A stretch of 64,000 nucleotides of DNA from Seonamhaeicola aphaedonensis (lineage in GTDB: Bacteria; Bacteroidota; Bacteroidia; Flavobacteriales; Flavobacteriaceae): positions 1,993 through 65,992 of the forward strand of contig NZ_QRDX01000008.1 of the NCBI RefSeq assembly GCF_003386195.1. The letters are read 5' to 3'. Position numbers and translations under genes: made by a program. Each line of letters starts with the position of its first letter. Positions within the stretch are counted from its first letter, which is position 1. The notes below the pieces were generated by a model, which did not search any database, was not told the DNA's origin, and saw only the letters and a program-made list of their open reading frames with translations. Positions 1 to 7,475 of this stretch are shown here, piece after piece.

Positions 1-1
1 A

Positions 2-112
2 TATTGATTACAACCCTTTCGGAATGCTGCAGCCTAATCGTCACGGTTCCAGTGATAGTTACCGTTACGGCTTCCAAGGACAGGAAAAAGATGATGAAGT
101 TAAGGGGGAAGG
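2..112 (+). repeat. Rhs core repeat, copy 1
   Basis: This 111-bp stretch is identical to 1908-2018. Its inner part (15-58) is a 44-bp perfect inverted match to 9376-9419 inside the main Rhs gene. It encodes the Rhs core segment around [19 protein letters not shown]. It is the junction at which tips appear to be exchanged. Confidence 0.93.
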
Positions 113-1034
113 GAAATCTTATACAACGAATTTCAGACAATATGACCCGAGAATTGGTAGATGGTTTACTATTGACCCAGTAGCTAAAGCATGGGAAAGT
201 CCATATGCTGCTTTTGGAAATAATCCAATTTACTACAAAGATGTATTGGGAGATGACCCAGTACCAGGAGAACAGATATATCTATATTTAGATGCACTAA
301 GTCAATCTTCGGATTTATTGCAAATGCTAGCTTCAAGAATAGAGAGTCATGTAAATGCTATTCAAGAAGTAAATCAAGCAGTAGATGATTATTCTAAAAA
401 AAGAATGATTGTTGATTTCCTAGGTAAGGGAATTGGAGATTTAATTAACGAAGCGATTTTCACTTATACTGATAATGAAATTCAAAAAATGTATGATGAC
501 GTAGTTGGTGCTACCGAAACATATATTGAAACTTATAAAAATGCTCTCGAATCTCACAAAAAATTTGAAAGTGCTTTTTCTGAATTTTTAGATACAGCTG
601 ATGAAATCGAATTTGAAAATGATGATGGAACATTTACTGTTTATAAAAAAATCTCTAGCACTTTAATTAATAATTCTGGAACGGATACAAAAAATAAATT
701 ACATAAAAATAATAATAAATATAAAGGACATCAAGGTGTATATGAAATAAAAATAAATGGGAAAGTCTATAAATATGGAAAAGCTGATATGACAAAAATG
801 GCAAAGACAAAACTCCCAGTAAGATTACAAAGCCAAATCAGAAAGCTTCAAAAAAGATTTCCAAAAAGAAAAATAACTGGAAAAGTTATTTTTGAACAAA
901 CAGAAATCACAACTAAGAAAGTAAAAGAAGTAGAAGCTAAAAAAGTAGAAAAACATGTCAAAAAGTTTAAAAAATTTCCAAAAGGCAATATCTTTGAAAA
1001 GACACGTTCTAGACGATTTAAGAAAAAATTATGA
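24..1034 (+). CDS. Orphan Rhs tip cassette 1, GIY-YIG-like nuclease toxin
   Basis: This is a C-terminal fragment of an Rhs toxin with no signal peptide or YD barrel. Residues 1-80 are the conserved Rhs core ([10 protein letters not shown], then YDPRIGRW). Residues 80-230 are helical and tip-specific. Residues 236-310 look like a GIY-YIG nuclease: GVY at 238-240, YKYG at 249-252, an Arg near 267 and Glu at 302/304. The end is very Lys-rich. The frame stays open to the left window edge, so a longer gene cannot be excluded; in the matching cassette 2 the same frame is stopped upstream, so a displaced, silent tip is more likely. The next gene overlaps its stop (ATGA) and is the expected immunity gene. 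The nuclease call is motif-based inference. Confidence 0.75.
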   Translation: MLQPNRHGSSDSYRYGFQGQEKDDEVKGEGKSYTTNFRQYDPRIGRWFTIDPVAKAWESPYAAFGNNPIYYKDVLGDDPVPGEQIYLYLDALSQSSDLLQMLASRIESHVNAIQEVNQAVDDYSKKRMIVDFLGKGIGDLINEAIFTYTDNEIQKMYDDVVGATETYIETYKNALESHKKFESAFSEFLDTADEIEFENDDGTFTVYKKISSTLINNSGTDTKNKLHKNNNKYKGHQGVYEIKINGKVYKYGKADMTKMAKTKLPVRLQSQIRKLQKRFPKRKITGKVIFEQTEITTKKVKEVEAKKVEKHVKKFKKFPKGNIFEKTRSRRFKKKL

Positions 1035-1489
1035 AAATTGATTTAATTTCCATTTTAATAAACTCTGATATTGATTATGAGTTTCCTTATCAGATTGCAA
1101 TGGCTTTTGATGAGAGGTTTAATGATAAATTTGAAATAGAATTTGATAAAGAACTTAACTTGAAATATATTAACTGGTTATTATCAATTAATTTATCTCA
1201 TTCAAATGATGAAAAAGTATCTAATATTGCTGGACCAGACATTTCAAAAAGAGATAAGATTATTACTTATTCTATTTTCGTTGGTGATTTTATCTATATA
1301 GATGAAAAAACGACAACTTTATTTTTTATGGATAAATTTTTCAATCATATAAATGAAGTTTTGTTAGACATAAATGTTAGTGAAAAATTACTTAATAAGA
1401 TTACTGATTTTGGTAATGTTTATATGAAAGATTTAAGCATTAACTATGATAAATACTTAAAGGAATATGAAGATACAGATGATTTATAA
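1031..1489 (+). CDS. Candidate immunity protein for cassette 1
   Basis: This 152-aa acidic protein has no signal peptide or membrane segment. Its ATG overlaps the stop of the tip gene by four bases (ATGA), the classic arrangement of a toxin tip and its immunity gene. I do not recognise a family. A cytoplasmic location fits a nuclease toxin that acts on DNA or RNA in the cell. Base composition is very A+T-rich like the tip, which suggests the two arrived as a pair. Function is inferred from position only. Confidence 0.65.
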   Translation: MKIDLISILINSDIDYEFPYQIAMAFDERFNDKFEIEFDKELNLKYINWLLSINLSHSNDEKVSNIAGPDISKRDKIITYSIFVGDFIYIDEKTTTLFFMDKFFNHINEVLLDINVSEKLLNKITDFGNVYMKDLSINYDKYLKEYEDTDDL

Positions 1490-1718
1490 ATTTCTTGCAA
1501 TACTTCTATTATTAATGTCCTGTGTTGATGATCATACAAAGGATGATATAGAAGAAGAAAAAGTAATAATATTACAGGATAAAATAAAAACTATTGATGA
1601 AAACATCATTGAAATGAAGAACGATGCTAATGATTTGAAAAATCAAGCTGATGATTTGAAAAAAAAATTAGATAGTTTGTCAGAAATAATGAATAGTTCC
1701 ATAGCTATTCCTCAGTAG
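1467..1718 (+). CDS. Small coiled-coil lipoprotein
   Basis: This 83-aa protein overlaps the end of the immunity gene by 23 bases. The N-terminus is hydrophobic and ends in a lipobox (LLMSC), so it should be a lipid-anchored periplasmic or outer-membrane protein. The remainder is a heptad-like, Asp/Lys/Leu-rich coiled coil (residues 30-75). An AAAGGA lies just upstream of the chosen ATG; a second ATG at 1479 is also possible. It belongs to the cassette 1 module, but its role (accessory immunity or unrelated) is unknown. Confidence 0.55.
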   Translation: MKIQMIYKFLAILLLLMSCVDDHTKDDIEEEKVIILQDKIKTIDENIIEMKNDANDLKNQADDLKKKLDSLSEIMNSSIAIPQ

Positions 1719-1854
1719 ATAAAAAGTTATTGTAATAATTTTAAAACAGGTATAACTTTTATGCTCGTTTTATGTTAATAAGTATTAGGTCTAATATTGA
1801 TTTTAGGTGTAGCCTTCCCTGTGCATTAATGTATACTCGTTTTTGATTTAAATA

Positions 1855-1887
1855 GGCTGCCTATAATTGATAAAAGGTAGTCTTTTT
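1855..1887 (+). terminator. Rho-independent terminator after module 1
   Basis: A hairpin of 7 pairs with two G-U wobbles (1855-1861 with 1876-1882) is followed by TTTTT. It closes the cassette 1 module. A second, weaker hairpin with a T run lies at 1821-1845 and resembles the one at 7231-7260. Confidence 0.6.
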
Positions 1888-1907
1888 ATTCCAGGCGTTC
1901 TTTAATT

Positions 1908-2018
1908 TATTGATTACAACCCTTTCGGAATGCTGCAGCCTAATCGTCACGGTTCCAGTGATAGTTACCGTTACGGCTTCCAAGGACAGGAAAAAGATGA
2001 TGAAGTTAAGGGGGAAGG
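1908..2018 (+). repeat. Rhs core repeat, copy 2
   Basis: Identical over 111 bp to 2-112. Positions 1921-1964 match 9376-9419 perfectly in inverted orientation. Weaker similarity to the main gene continues upstream to about 1870 (a shared CGTTCTTT segment), but there the frame is closed by a TAA at 1902-1904. This marks the cassette as cut off from its former barrel. Confidence 0.93.
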
Positions 2019-3000
2019 AAATAGCTTAAATTATAAGTATAGGATGCACGACCCAAGAGTTGGACGTTTCTTTGCGGTTGACCCGTTGGCTTCAATATAT
2101 CCATGGAATAGCCCTTATTCATTTAGTGAAAATAGGGTTATAGATGGTACTGAATTAGAAGGTTTGGAATTTAGTATTTCTAAAGCGACTGATGGTACAA
2201 TATTTGTTAATGCTCATATTAATATTGTTAATGATTCTAGGTTATCAGATGAACTTGTTAACAAAATAATGAATGAAGTGAAAGGAAAATATAATGCCCT
2301 AATTGATACTGAATTAAAAAATGGTGGAAAATTAAAAGGTTGGTTTAGCTTTAAAGCTTTGAACAAAGTTCCTGAAAACAACTATTATATGAGAATATTT
2401 GATGATGGGAAGTTTCAAGAAGCTGTTGTTAAAGATATTAAAAAAGGGCTTGAACCATCTGAATTTAATGGTACAGGTGGAATGGTTAATGAAATTGGAG
2501 GTTCTTTTGCTTATATTAATGATTTAGGAGCACTTTTGTCTAATTATTTAGAAACTGATATCGCAAGTATACCAGATATATTTTTAATTGAAGAAATGTC
2601 TAATTCTATTTTGCATGAATTATTACATTTGGGAGGTTTAATACATCCTAGAGATATAGAAGTTCAAGGATATAACGGTAAAATATTTAAACAAGCTACT
2701 ATATTACAAAGAATTGTTAAAAAAATTGATAATCTAGCTTTTCAAGCAGCTATGGGTAAAGAAATAGATAGACAGGAATTAGAAGAATTGAATAATATGC
2801 TTAATGCCAATATAATGACTGCACCCGCTTCAAGATTAGAATTAGGAAATGATTATGAAGATGAGGATATAGAAGGAGATTTATTTAATGAACAGATACA
2901 GCTTCTCGTTGATTTTGTTAATGAAAAATTTCATGGAAATAAAAAGAAAAGCAATGACACTGATAAAAGTTCAAATAAGCCAAGTTCTACTGATAACTAG
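1930..3000 (+). CDS. Orphan Rhs tip cassette 2, metzincin-type metalloprotease toxin
   Basis: Residues 1-75 are the Rhs core; the rest is a tip unrelated to the other cassettes. Residues 229-239 form a complete zinc-binding motif HExxHxxGxxH (His229, Glu230, His233, Gly236, His239), followed by NIM at 294-296, which fits the Met-turn of metzincin peptidases. The tip is therefore predicted to cut proteins. The C-terminal 30 residues are Ser/Asn/Lys-rich. There is no signal peptide, and an in-frame stop lies upstream of the core, so as it stands it is probably silent until joined to a full Rhs gene. The next gene encodes a secreted protein and overlaps the 3' end. Confidence 0.8.
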   Translation: MLQPNRHGSSDSYRYGFQGQEKDDEVKGEGNSLNYKYRMHDPRVGRFFAVDPLASIYPWNSPYSFSENRVIDGTELEGLEFSISKATDGTIFVNAHINIVNDSRLSDELVNKIMNEVKGKYNALIDTELKNGGKLKGWFSFKALNKVPENNYYMRIFDDGKFQEAVVKDIKKGLEPSEFNGTGGMVNEIGGSFAYINDLGALLSNYLETDIASIPDIFLIEEMSNSILHELLHLGGLIHPRDIEVQGYNGKIFKQATILQRIVKKIDNLAFQAAMGKEIDRQELEELNNMLNANIMTAPASRLELGNDYEDEDIEGDLFNEQIQLLVDFVNEKFHGNKKKSNDTDKSSNKPSSTDN

Positions 3001-3538
3001 TGTATTTATAATATCACTATCATTTAATAGGACATTTGCTCAATCTGAAAAAAGTTATAAAATCATCTATGACAAATCATTTAAATTGGATTCTGTTTTT
3101 TTGGCTAATTCAAACAAATCTTGCAAGGAAAAATATCTAAAAATAAAGTCTAATATAATAAAGATTTATTATGAATGTCCAATTATAATGGACAACGATA
3201 GTATTTCTTTAAAAATCAATGATAAGGTTTGTTTTGATAGCAACCCACTTATGCTAGCCAATTATGATTTCCCCAAATTATTGTGTGAAATTGAGGCAAA
3301 TGTACTTGAAAAAGATAATTCTTTTGTTATAGAAATTTTTAATTACAAAATTAAAACAGACTTCTCTATTAGGGATTCTAGTAGTTATGAATCTGTAAAT
3401 ATTAAATTTATACCTAACAAAAATAATATTGAAAAAAGCTATTTTATTATTAAGTTAAGAAAATATGATATACACAAATTGAGCAAAATTAAGTATTGCT
3501 CTAACCTTATTGACAAACGAAGTAATGGTCTAAAATAA
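2954..3538 (+). CDS. Candidate secreted immunity protein for cassette 2
   Basis: From the ATG at 2954 the protein is 194 aa and starts with a clear Sec signal peptide (hydrophobic stretch, then FAQ). ATGs at 2888 and 2933 are in frame, but starting there would bury the signal behind a charged leader. The start lies 47 bases inside the tip gene. The mature part is beta-rich and matches no family I know. A periplasmic inhibitor would be logical for a protease toxin that acts outside the cytoplasm. The role is inferred from position and export signal. Confidence 0.6.
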   Translation: MTLIKVQISQVLLITSVFIISLSFNRTFAQSEKSYKIIYDKSFKLDSVFLANSNKSCKEKYLKIKSNIIKIYYECPIIMDNDSISLKINDKVCFDSNPLMLANYDFPKLLCEIEANVLEKDNSFVIEIFNYKIKTDFSIRDSSSYESVNIKFIPNKNNIEKSYFIIKLRKYDIHKLSKIKYCSNLIDKRSNGLK

Positions 3539-3548
3539 TATAATGAGA

Positions 3549-3575
3549 GCTATCTAAATCGGATAGTCTTTTTTT
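3549..3575 (+). terminator. Terminator after module 2
   Basis: A six-pair stem (GCTATC with GATAGT, loop of seven) is followed by CT and a run of T. It ends the cassette 2 transcript 10 bases after the stop codon. The 217 bases between it and the recombinase gene show nothing else I can name. Confidence 0.7.
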
Positions 3576-3792
3576 GAGAAAAACAGGAGACAACTTAAAC
3601 AGTTACGATATGATGGTAACGGTATAAAATAGTGGATGAGAAATTGTTCGAGTTTAGATTTCTGAAAATAAGTTAATTAAGTGTTAGTGAAATAAATATA
3701 ATGGGGATTATTTAACCGTATCACGTTTCATTGTTGTGAGTATATTGGATTATTATAAAGAGTTTTATAAGATCTTCTATTTAGCTTAAATT

Positions 3793-4842
3793 TTAGTAAC
3801 TGTCCAATTTACTATACACTTTATCTATTTCCTTGTCTATATAAGCTTGAGCATAATGCACATATCTGTTGAAAGAATTACTGGCATGACTATGACCACT
3901 TATTTTACGTACTAAATGTTCTGGCATTCCTAAAATGAGTAATGTGGTTATAGCAGTTCTTCTCATCATGTGAGAACTCATCTTGTCGCAAAAGCGTAAT
4001 ACTTTCTTACTTTGTTGTGTTTTGGTGACCAATTTGGCTTTTCCAAGCTTTTCTCTGGTCATTTCAATTGGGTCAATAAATTGTGCCTTTTCACCAACTT
4101 GTTTTAAGCTCCTGTTAAATATGAATAAAGATATTGGTTTGAAAATTGGTGCTTTTGCTGATTTTGGTTTGTACTTTTTATAAATTTCAATGGCGTATTG
4201 AGGGAGTTTTATAAAACTATAAGTTTTAGTTTTTTTAGATTTTACCTTTAAGTACCAATCGTCTTGTTGTTTCTCAAAATTTTTATTGGTAAGCAAAAAT
4301 AGATCTGAAAAACGCAACCCAGTGCTACAGCCAAACACAAAAATATCCTTAACCCGCCTCATTGCGGGACTTAAACTGTTTTCAAAAGTTTTGTCATGTA
4401 TTAAAAATTTTAATTGTTCCGGAGATAAGACCAGAATGTCAATCTGTTCTTTTCTAACATAAAACAAGCGATGATAATCCCCTGTATTAAAGTCTTTTTC
4501 ATACTTTAAATAGTTAAAAAATGTACGTATTAATTTAATATTGGCTCCTACATAGTTATCATAACAACCTTTTTTATAAAGGTAATCGGTAAATTTTTTA
4601 TAAAATTTTTTCCAATAATTCTTTTCAGAAAGACGTTCCCTTTTATTTAGTTTAGAAGCATCGCATATACGCAGTTCAAAACCGGTATCTGCACTAAATT
4701 TAACCAAGTTTTTTAATGCATATTTATAGTTGTCAATAGATCCTTGGGTGATTTTTTCACCATTTTTCTTTAGCCGTTTACCAGTCTCACTCTCACGAAT
4801 AAATTTTTCAAATAAGGGAATTAATAAGGTTGTTTTTTTCAT
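3793..4842 (-). CDS. Tyrosine recombinase (phage integrase family)
   Basis: This is a 349-aa site-specific recombinase. Residues 1-125 form the SAM-like DNA-binding domain of Bacteroidota integrases. The catalytic domain shows Arg177 (TGLRFSD), a Lys near 204-206, His291 and Arg294 (HMMR), His317 (GHSH) and the nucleophile Tyr327 (RYVH). All key residues are present, so the enzyme should be active. It lies alone between right-pointing tip cassettes 1-2 and left-pointing cassette 3 plus the main Rhs gene, exactly where an invertase serving the inverted core repeats would be expected. It could instead be a relic of an unrelated element; its true sites are unknown. Confidence 0.93.
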   Translation of the reverse strand: MKKTTLLIPLFEKFIRESETGKRLKKNGEKITQGSIDNYKYALKNLVKFSADTGFELRICDASKLNKRERLSEKNYWKKFYKKFTDYLYKKGCYDNYVGANIKLIRTFFNYLKYEKDFNTGDYHRLFYVRKEQIDILVLSPEQLKFLIHDKTFENSLSPAMRRVKDIFVFGCSTGLRFSDLFLLTNKNFEKQQDDWYLKVKSKKTKTYSFIKLPQYAIEIYKKYKPKSAKAPIFKPISLFIFNRSLKQVGEKAQFIDPIEMTREKLGKAKLVTKTQQSKKVLRFCDKMSSHMMRRTAITTLLILGMPEHLVRKISGHSHASNSFNRYVHYAQAYIDKEIDKVYSKLDSY

Positions 4843-4999
4843 TTTGCCAAATTGAATTTACAATTCAGCAAATATAACTATAGAAAATATTTACAGATTT
4901 TAACCCTTGTCGATGTGAGTCAAAATACCTGAGAAAACAGCATGAGATATACAGATGCATTTTTGGAGGATGTTGAGATGGGATTGACTTATAACTGTA

Positions 5000-5039
5000 A
5001 AAGCTACCTTATTTCTAAAGTAGCTTTCTCTTTTTTTAT
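5000..5039 (+). terminator. Strong + strand terminator without an obvious gene
   Basis: A perfect 8-bp stem (5000-5007 with 5020-5027) is followed by CTC and seven T. No convincing + strand gene ends here: the recombinase gene runs the other way from 4842. Either a short RNA diverges from the recombinase promoter region (about 4850-5037) or this is the tail of a lost gene. Confidence 0.65.
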
Positions 5040-5059
5040 TTACAATATTAGCACATAGA

Positions 5060-5236
5060 CTAATTTAGATCGTTACTTTTACTAGTATTTTTCACAAAGA
5101 ATAAACCATATACAATGAATATCCCACCTGTAATATACTTATATGAAGAAGGAATGAAGTTTGTATTATCAGTGTCAAAACCGAGCAATATGCAAATTAT
5201 CCCGAAAAGTATAATCCACTTTTTTTTTCTATTCAT
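5060..5236 (-). CDS. Small two-helix membrane protein A (58 aa)
   Basis: This short gene begins MNRKKKWIILFG and ends KSNDLN. It has a basic start, a hydrophobic segment, a short polar loop and a second hydrophobic segment. It follows the sister gene (5249-5425) by 12 bases, and both are 58 aa with the same layout, so they look like diverged paralogues. They lie downstream of the cassette 3 immunity gene in the same direction. Possible roles are accessory membrane immunity or an unrelated passenger; I recognise no family. Confidence 0.55.
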   Translation of the reverse strand: MNRKKKWIILFGIICILLGFDTDNTNFIPSSYKYITGGIFIVYGLFFVKNTSKSNDLN

Positions 5237-5248
5237 TAACTTTAAAAT

Positions 5249-5425
5249 TTAACTTTCATCACTTCTTTTATCTCTAAAAAAAAGAGTCAAACCATAAACA
5301 GATAAACCCAAACCAATAATTAAGACAAGCCATCCTAATATTTCTGGTTTATTAATGAATTTATTAGCTATTAAAAGAATGATTCCAATGATTAAATAAT
5401 TGTTCCAATACTTAAAGTTTTTCAT
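5249..5425 (-). CDS. Small two-helix membrane protein B (58 aa)
   Basis: It begins MKNFKYWNNYLIIG and ends KRSDES. Two predicted membrane helices are separated by a short loop (INKPEILG). It starts 40 bases after the cassette 3 immunity gene and 12 bases before the sister gene at 5060-5236, so all three are probably co-transcribed. Function unknown; the context suggests a link with the cassette 3 toxin module. Confidence 0.55.
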   Translation of the reverse strand: MKNFKYWNNYLIIGIILLIANKFINKPEILGWLVLIIGLGLSVYGLTLFFRDKRSDES

Positions 5426-5465
5426 TATTTCATAAAATAAAATGCTTTTAGGGAAGGCTAAAACA

Positions 5466-6086
5466 TTACTTAGCTATACTTAAAATATATAATACTTTAT
5501 CATTGTGAAAGAATATTAATTCTTCATCAACAATACTAATTTTCGGATTGTTTTTTACTACCTCTTGATTGAAAATAAAATCTTCGCAATTAATAGCAAG
5601 CTTAAAGTGAAGTTTTTCTTTCCTTTTTTCAAAAAGAAACTTCATATCATTTTTTAACCTTAAAACTTTATTAACTTTGCCGTCATTGCAATTCCAATCA
5701 TATTCATTACTCAAATCCATTTTACTTAATTTTAAAATTGCCCAGGGAGATTCAAGTTCAATTTTTTGCTCCGTAATAATTGTTTTTATGTTTTTCGAAA
5801 ACAACCCTGATTCGTCTGATTCAAAATAATCAACCAAATAATATTTGTACTTATCAGATTCATTAATTGAGAAGTTTTGAAGAATTGAAGAATTAGTATC
5901 ATTAACTATTATTTTTTCCTCATTAAGTTTAACATTAGAAAAGATTCTATCAATAATTACTAATGACTTTTTTTCAATATTGATATATATATAACCATCC
6001 ACAGAAGGTATTTCGTCTAATGTAGCAACTTGTCCATTAGAAAAAGAACACATAATTGTAAAAAATAGAGCTAAATAGAATTTCAT
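5466..6086 (-). CDS. Candidate secreted immunity protein for cassette 3
   Basis: From the ATG at 6086 the protein is 206 aa and starts with a Sec signal peptide (MKFYLALFF ... SNGQ). An upstream in-frame start at 6131 would overlap the tip gene and mask the signal, so it is rejected. It begins 13 bases after the tip gene stops. The mature protein is rich in Ile, Glu and Lys and beta-prone; I know no matching family. Export to the periplasm fits an OmpA-like tip that should act at the cell wall. Immunity is inferred from position. Confidence 0.6.
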   Translation of the reverse strand: MKFYLALFFTIMCSFSNGQVATLDEIPSVDGYIYINIEKKSLVIIDRIFSNVKLNEEKIIVNDTNSSILQNFSINESDKYKYYLVDYFESDESGLFSKNIKTIITEQKIELESPWAILKLSKMDLSNEYDWNCNDGKVNKVLRLKNDMKFLFEKRKEKLHFKLAINCEDFIFNQEVVKNNPKISIVDEELIFFHNDKVLYILSIAK

Positions 6087-6099
6087 GTTTAAATAAAGT

Positions 6100-7146
6100 T
6101 TATTTGTATTTCTTAACACGTTTCGTGCCAACTTTAACTCTTTCGGTTTCAGAAGTAGTTATTTCTTCATTAACAGTTTCGTATGTAGTCAATACTCCTG
6201 TAACTCCGTAAGGTTTATTTGGGTCAATAGTGTAATTTATTTCATATTGGTCTAGAGGAACATTGTACTTTTGAAGCTCTTGAGACATATAATCAACTCT
6301 ATCTTCTGCCAAATCAGTAGCATCATAGAATGGATTCCATCCTACCGAAGCATCAGGGTCAGATGACCTAACATTTACAGTAAGTTTAAGCCTGTTGCTA
6401 GGGTTAGTCTTTAATTTATCCAAAATAGGGTCTATTATTTCTCTAGCACCAGAATAATTTTTATAATGCGCTTCTCTATACTCAAAAGAAATATCTAAAT
6501 TAATATTCTTTTTACTTTCGACTTCACGATTTCTAGTTACCGTTATTTCTCTATCTTCATACACATCTTCGGTAACCCAATAAGCTTCTTTTTCTACTGG
6601 TTTTGGTGCAGGTACAGGAGCTGGTACTGGTGTAGGCATAGGTGCAGTTGCTTTATTTGTTTTTAGCGTACTGGAAACTCTATAAGCCCTCCTTCCATTA
6701 ATGCCCCATTTTTGCATCCTTCTATAAACTACAGTTTCGATTAGCTCAGCACTCCCTTCATACCCAGGTGTAATAACGACAGTAGACCCTGCATCAACAT
6801 TAATAATTTTGCCATTTAGTGATATATCCATTTTTCCAAACTGTTGATTATTTCCATGTAATACAATAGTCTGTCTAATGTGCCTAGACCTAGTTACTCT
6901 AGCTTCTTCTAAACCATCTAAGTCGATTGCAATAATCGGTTTATTTCCAGCAAATTGATAAGGAGTGTAAAACGGAAATCCTTTAAACAAGGGGTCTGTG
7001 CTCAAAAATCTCGCAATTCGGGCATCATAAATCCTAAAACCATAATCATACTGAACACCTTCTCCTTTAATTTCATCATCTTTCTCTTTTCCATTATAAC
7101 CATACCTATAGTTATCACTACTTCCGTGGCGGTTAGGTTGGAGCAT
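6100..7146 (-). CDS. Orphan Rhs tip cassette 3 with OmpA-like C-terminus
   Basis: Residues 1-75 are a diverged Rhs core ([16 protein letters not shown], then YDARIARF). Residues 80-165 form a beta-rich domain. A Pro/Ala hinge (PMPTPVPAPVPAP) follows near 170-185. Residues 215-320 resemble an OmpA-type peptidoglycan-associating fold: a helix with PILDKLKTNP, strand LKLTVNV, then AEDRVDYMSQELQKYNV and a final strand. The cell wall is therefore the likely target or anchor. The core is less similar to the main gene than cassettes 1 and 2 are, which suggests an older acquisition. There is no signal peptide of its own. The OmpA assignment is a fold-level guess from pattern. Confidence 0.65.
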   Translation of the reverse strand: MLQPNRHGSSDNYRYGYNGKEKDDEIKGEGVQYDYGFRIYDARIARFLSTDPLFKGFPFYTPYQFAGNKPIIAIDLDGLEEARVTRSRHIRQTIVLHGNNQQFGKMDISLNGKIINVDAGSTVVITPGYEGSAELIETVVYRRMQKWGINGRRAYRVSSTLKTNKATAPMPTPVPAPVPAPKPVEKEAYWVTEDVYEDREITVTRNREVESKKNINLDISFEYREAHYKNYSGAREIIDPILDKLKTNPSNRLKLTVNVRSSDPDASVGWNPFYDATDLAEDRVDYMSQELQKYNVPLDQYEINYTIDPNKPYGVTGVLTTYETVNEEITTSETERVKVGTKRVKKYK

Positions 7147-7168
7147 TCCGAAAGGGTTGTAATCAATA
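7142..7168 (-). repeat. Rhs core repeat, copy 3 (partly diverged)
   Basis: These 27 bases are identical to the start of copies 1 and 2 (from TATTGATTACAA to GGAATGCT). After this the match drops to scattered bases. It lies in the same direction as the main gene, so recombination here would delete rather than invert. Confidence 0.85.
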
Positions 7169-7230
7169 TATTAAAGAACGTCTAGCATAAAAATACTACT
7201 TTTTATCAATTTGTGATGGTCTATCTAAAT

Positions 7231-7260
7231 CAAAAACGAGCATACATTAATGCACACTCG
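7231..7260 (-). terminator. Terminator between main Rhs module and cassette 3
   Basis: Read leftward, CGAG...CTCG flanks an 11-pair stem that includes three G-U wobbles and is followed by TTTTT. It would end transcription of the main Rhs-LRR module before cassette 3. A degraded copy of the same element stands in front of cassette 2 at 1821-1845. Confidence 0.65.
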
Positions 7261-7278
7261 TTTTATTAAATCTATTAT

Positions 7279-7456
7279 CTAAGAATTATCTTCTACACAA
7301 GCATTCGGAGCATTATTCTTTTCAGAAGAAGTACCGTTTTCCATAGTATCTTTACTTGAATATATTTGACTTGTTCCATAAATTAACCATTGGAGCCTTT
7401 AAATTGACAAATGGACTACCATTTATAGCCTCTAATCTGTCAAATTTAAAATAATC
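7279..7456 (-). pseudogene. Remnant of a lost tip or immunity gene end
   Basis: Leftward frames here read DYFKFDRLEAINGSPFVN..., then stop; a +1/-1 shift lets the reading continue as YSSKDTMENGTSSEKNNAP to a stop at 7279-7281. The composition is protein-like, but there is no start and there is a break, so this looks like the end of a decayed gene left over from an earlier module. Low certainty. Confidence 0.3.
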
Positions 7457-7475
7457 TCATGAGTTGGTTCATCAA

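Noticed and set aside
2888-2953. Upstream start for the cassette 2 immunity gene
   Set aside because: It would place a charged leader before a clear signal peptide.
3793-4842. The recombinase as the integrase of the conjugative element
   Set aside because: It is about 48 kb from the ICE genes with two unrelated regions between, and lies within the Rhs tip store. Not impossible, but unsupported.
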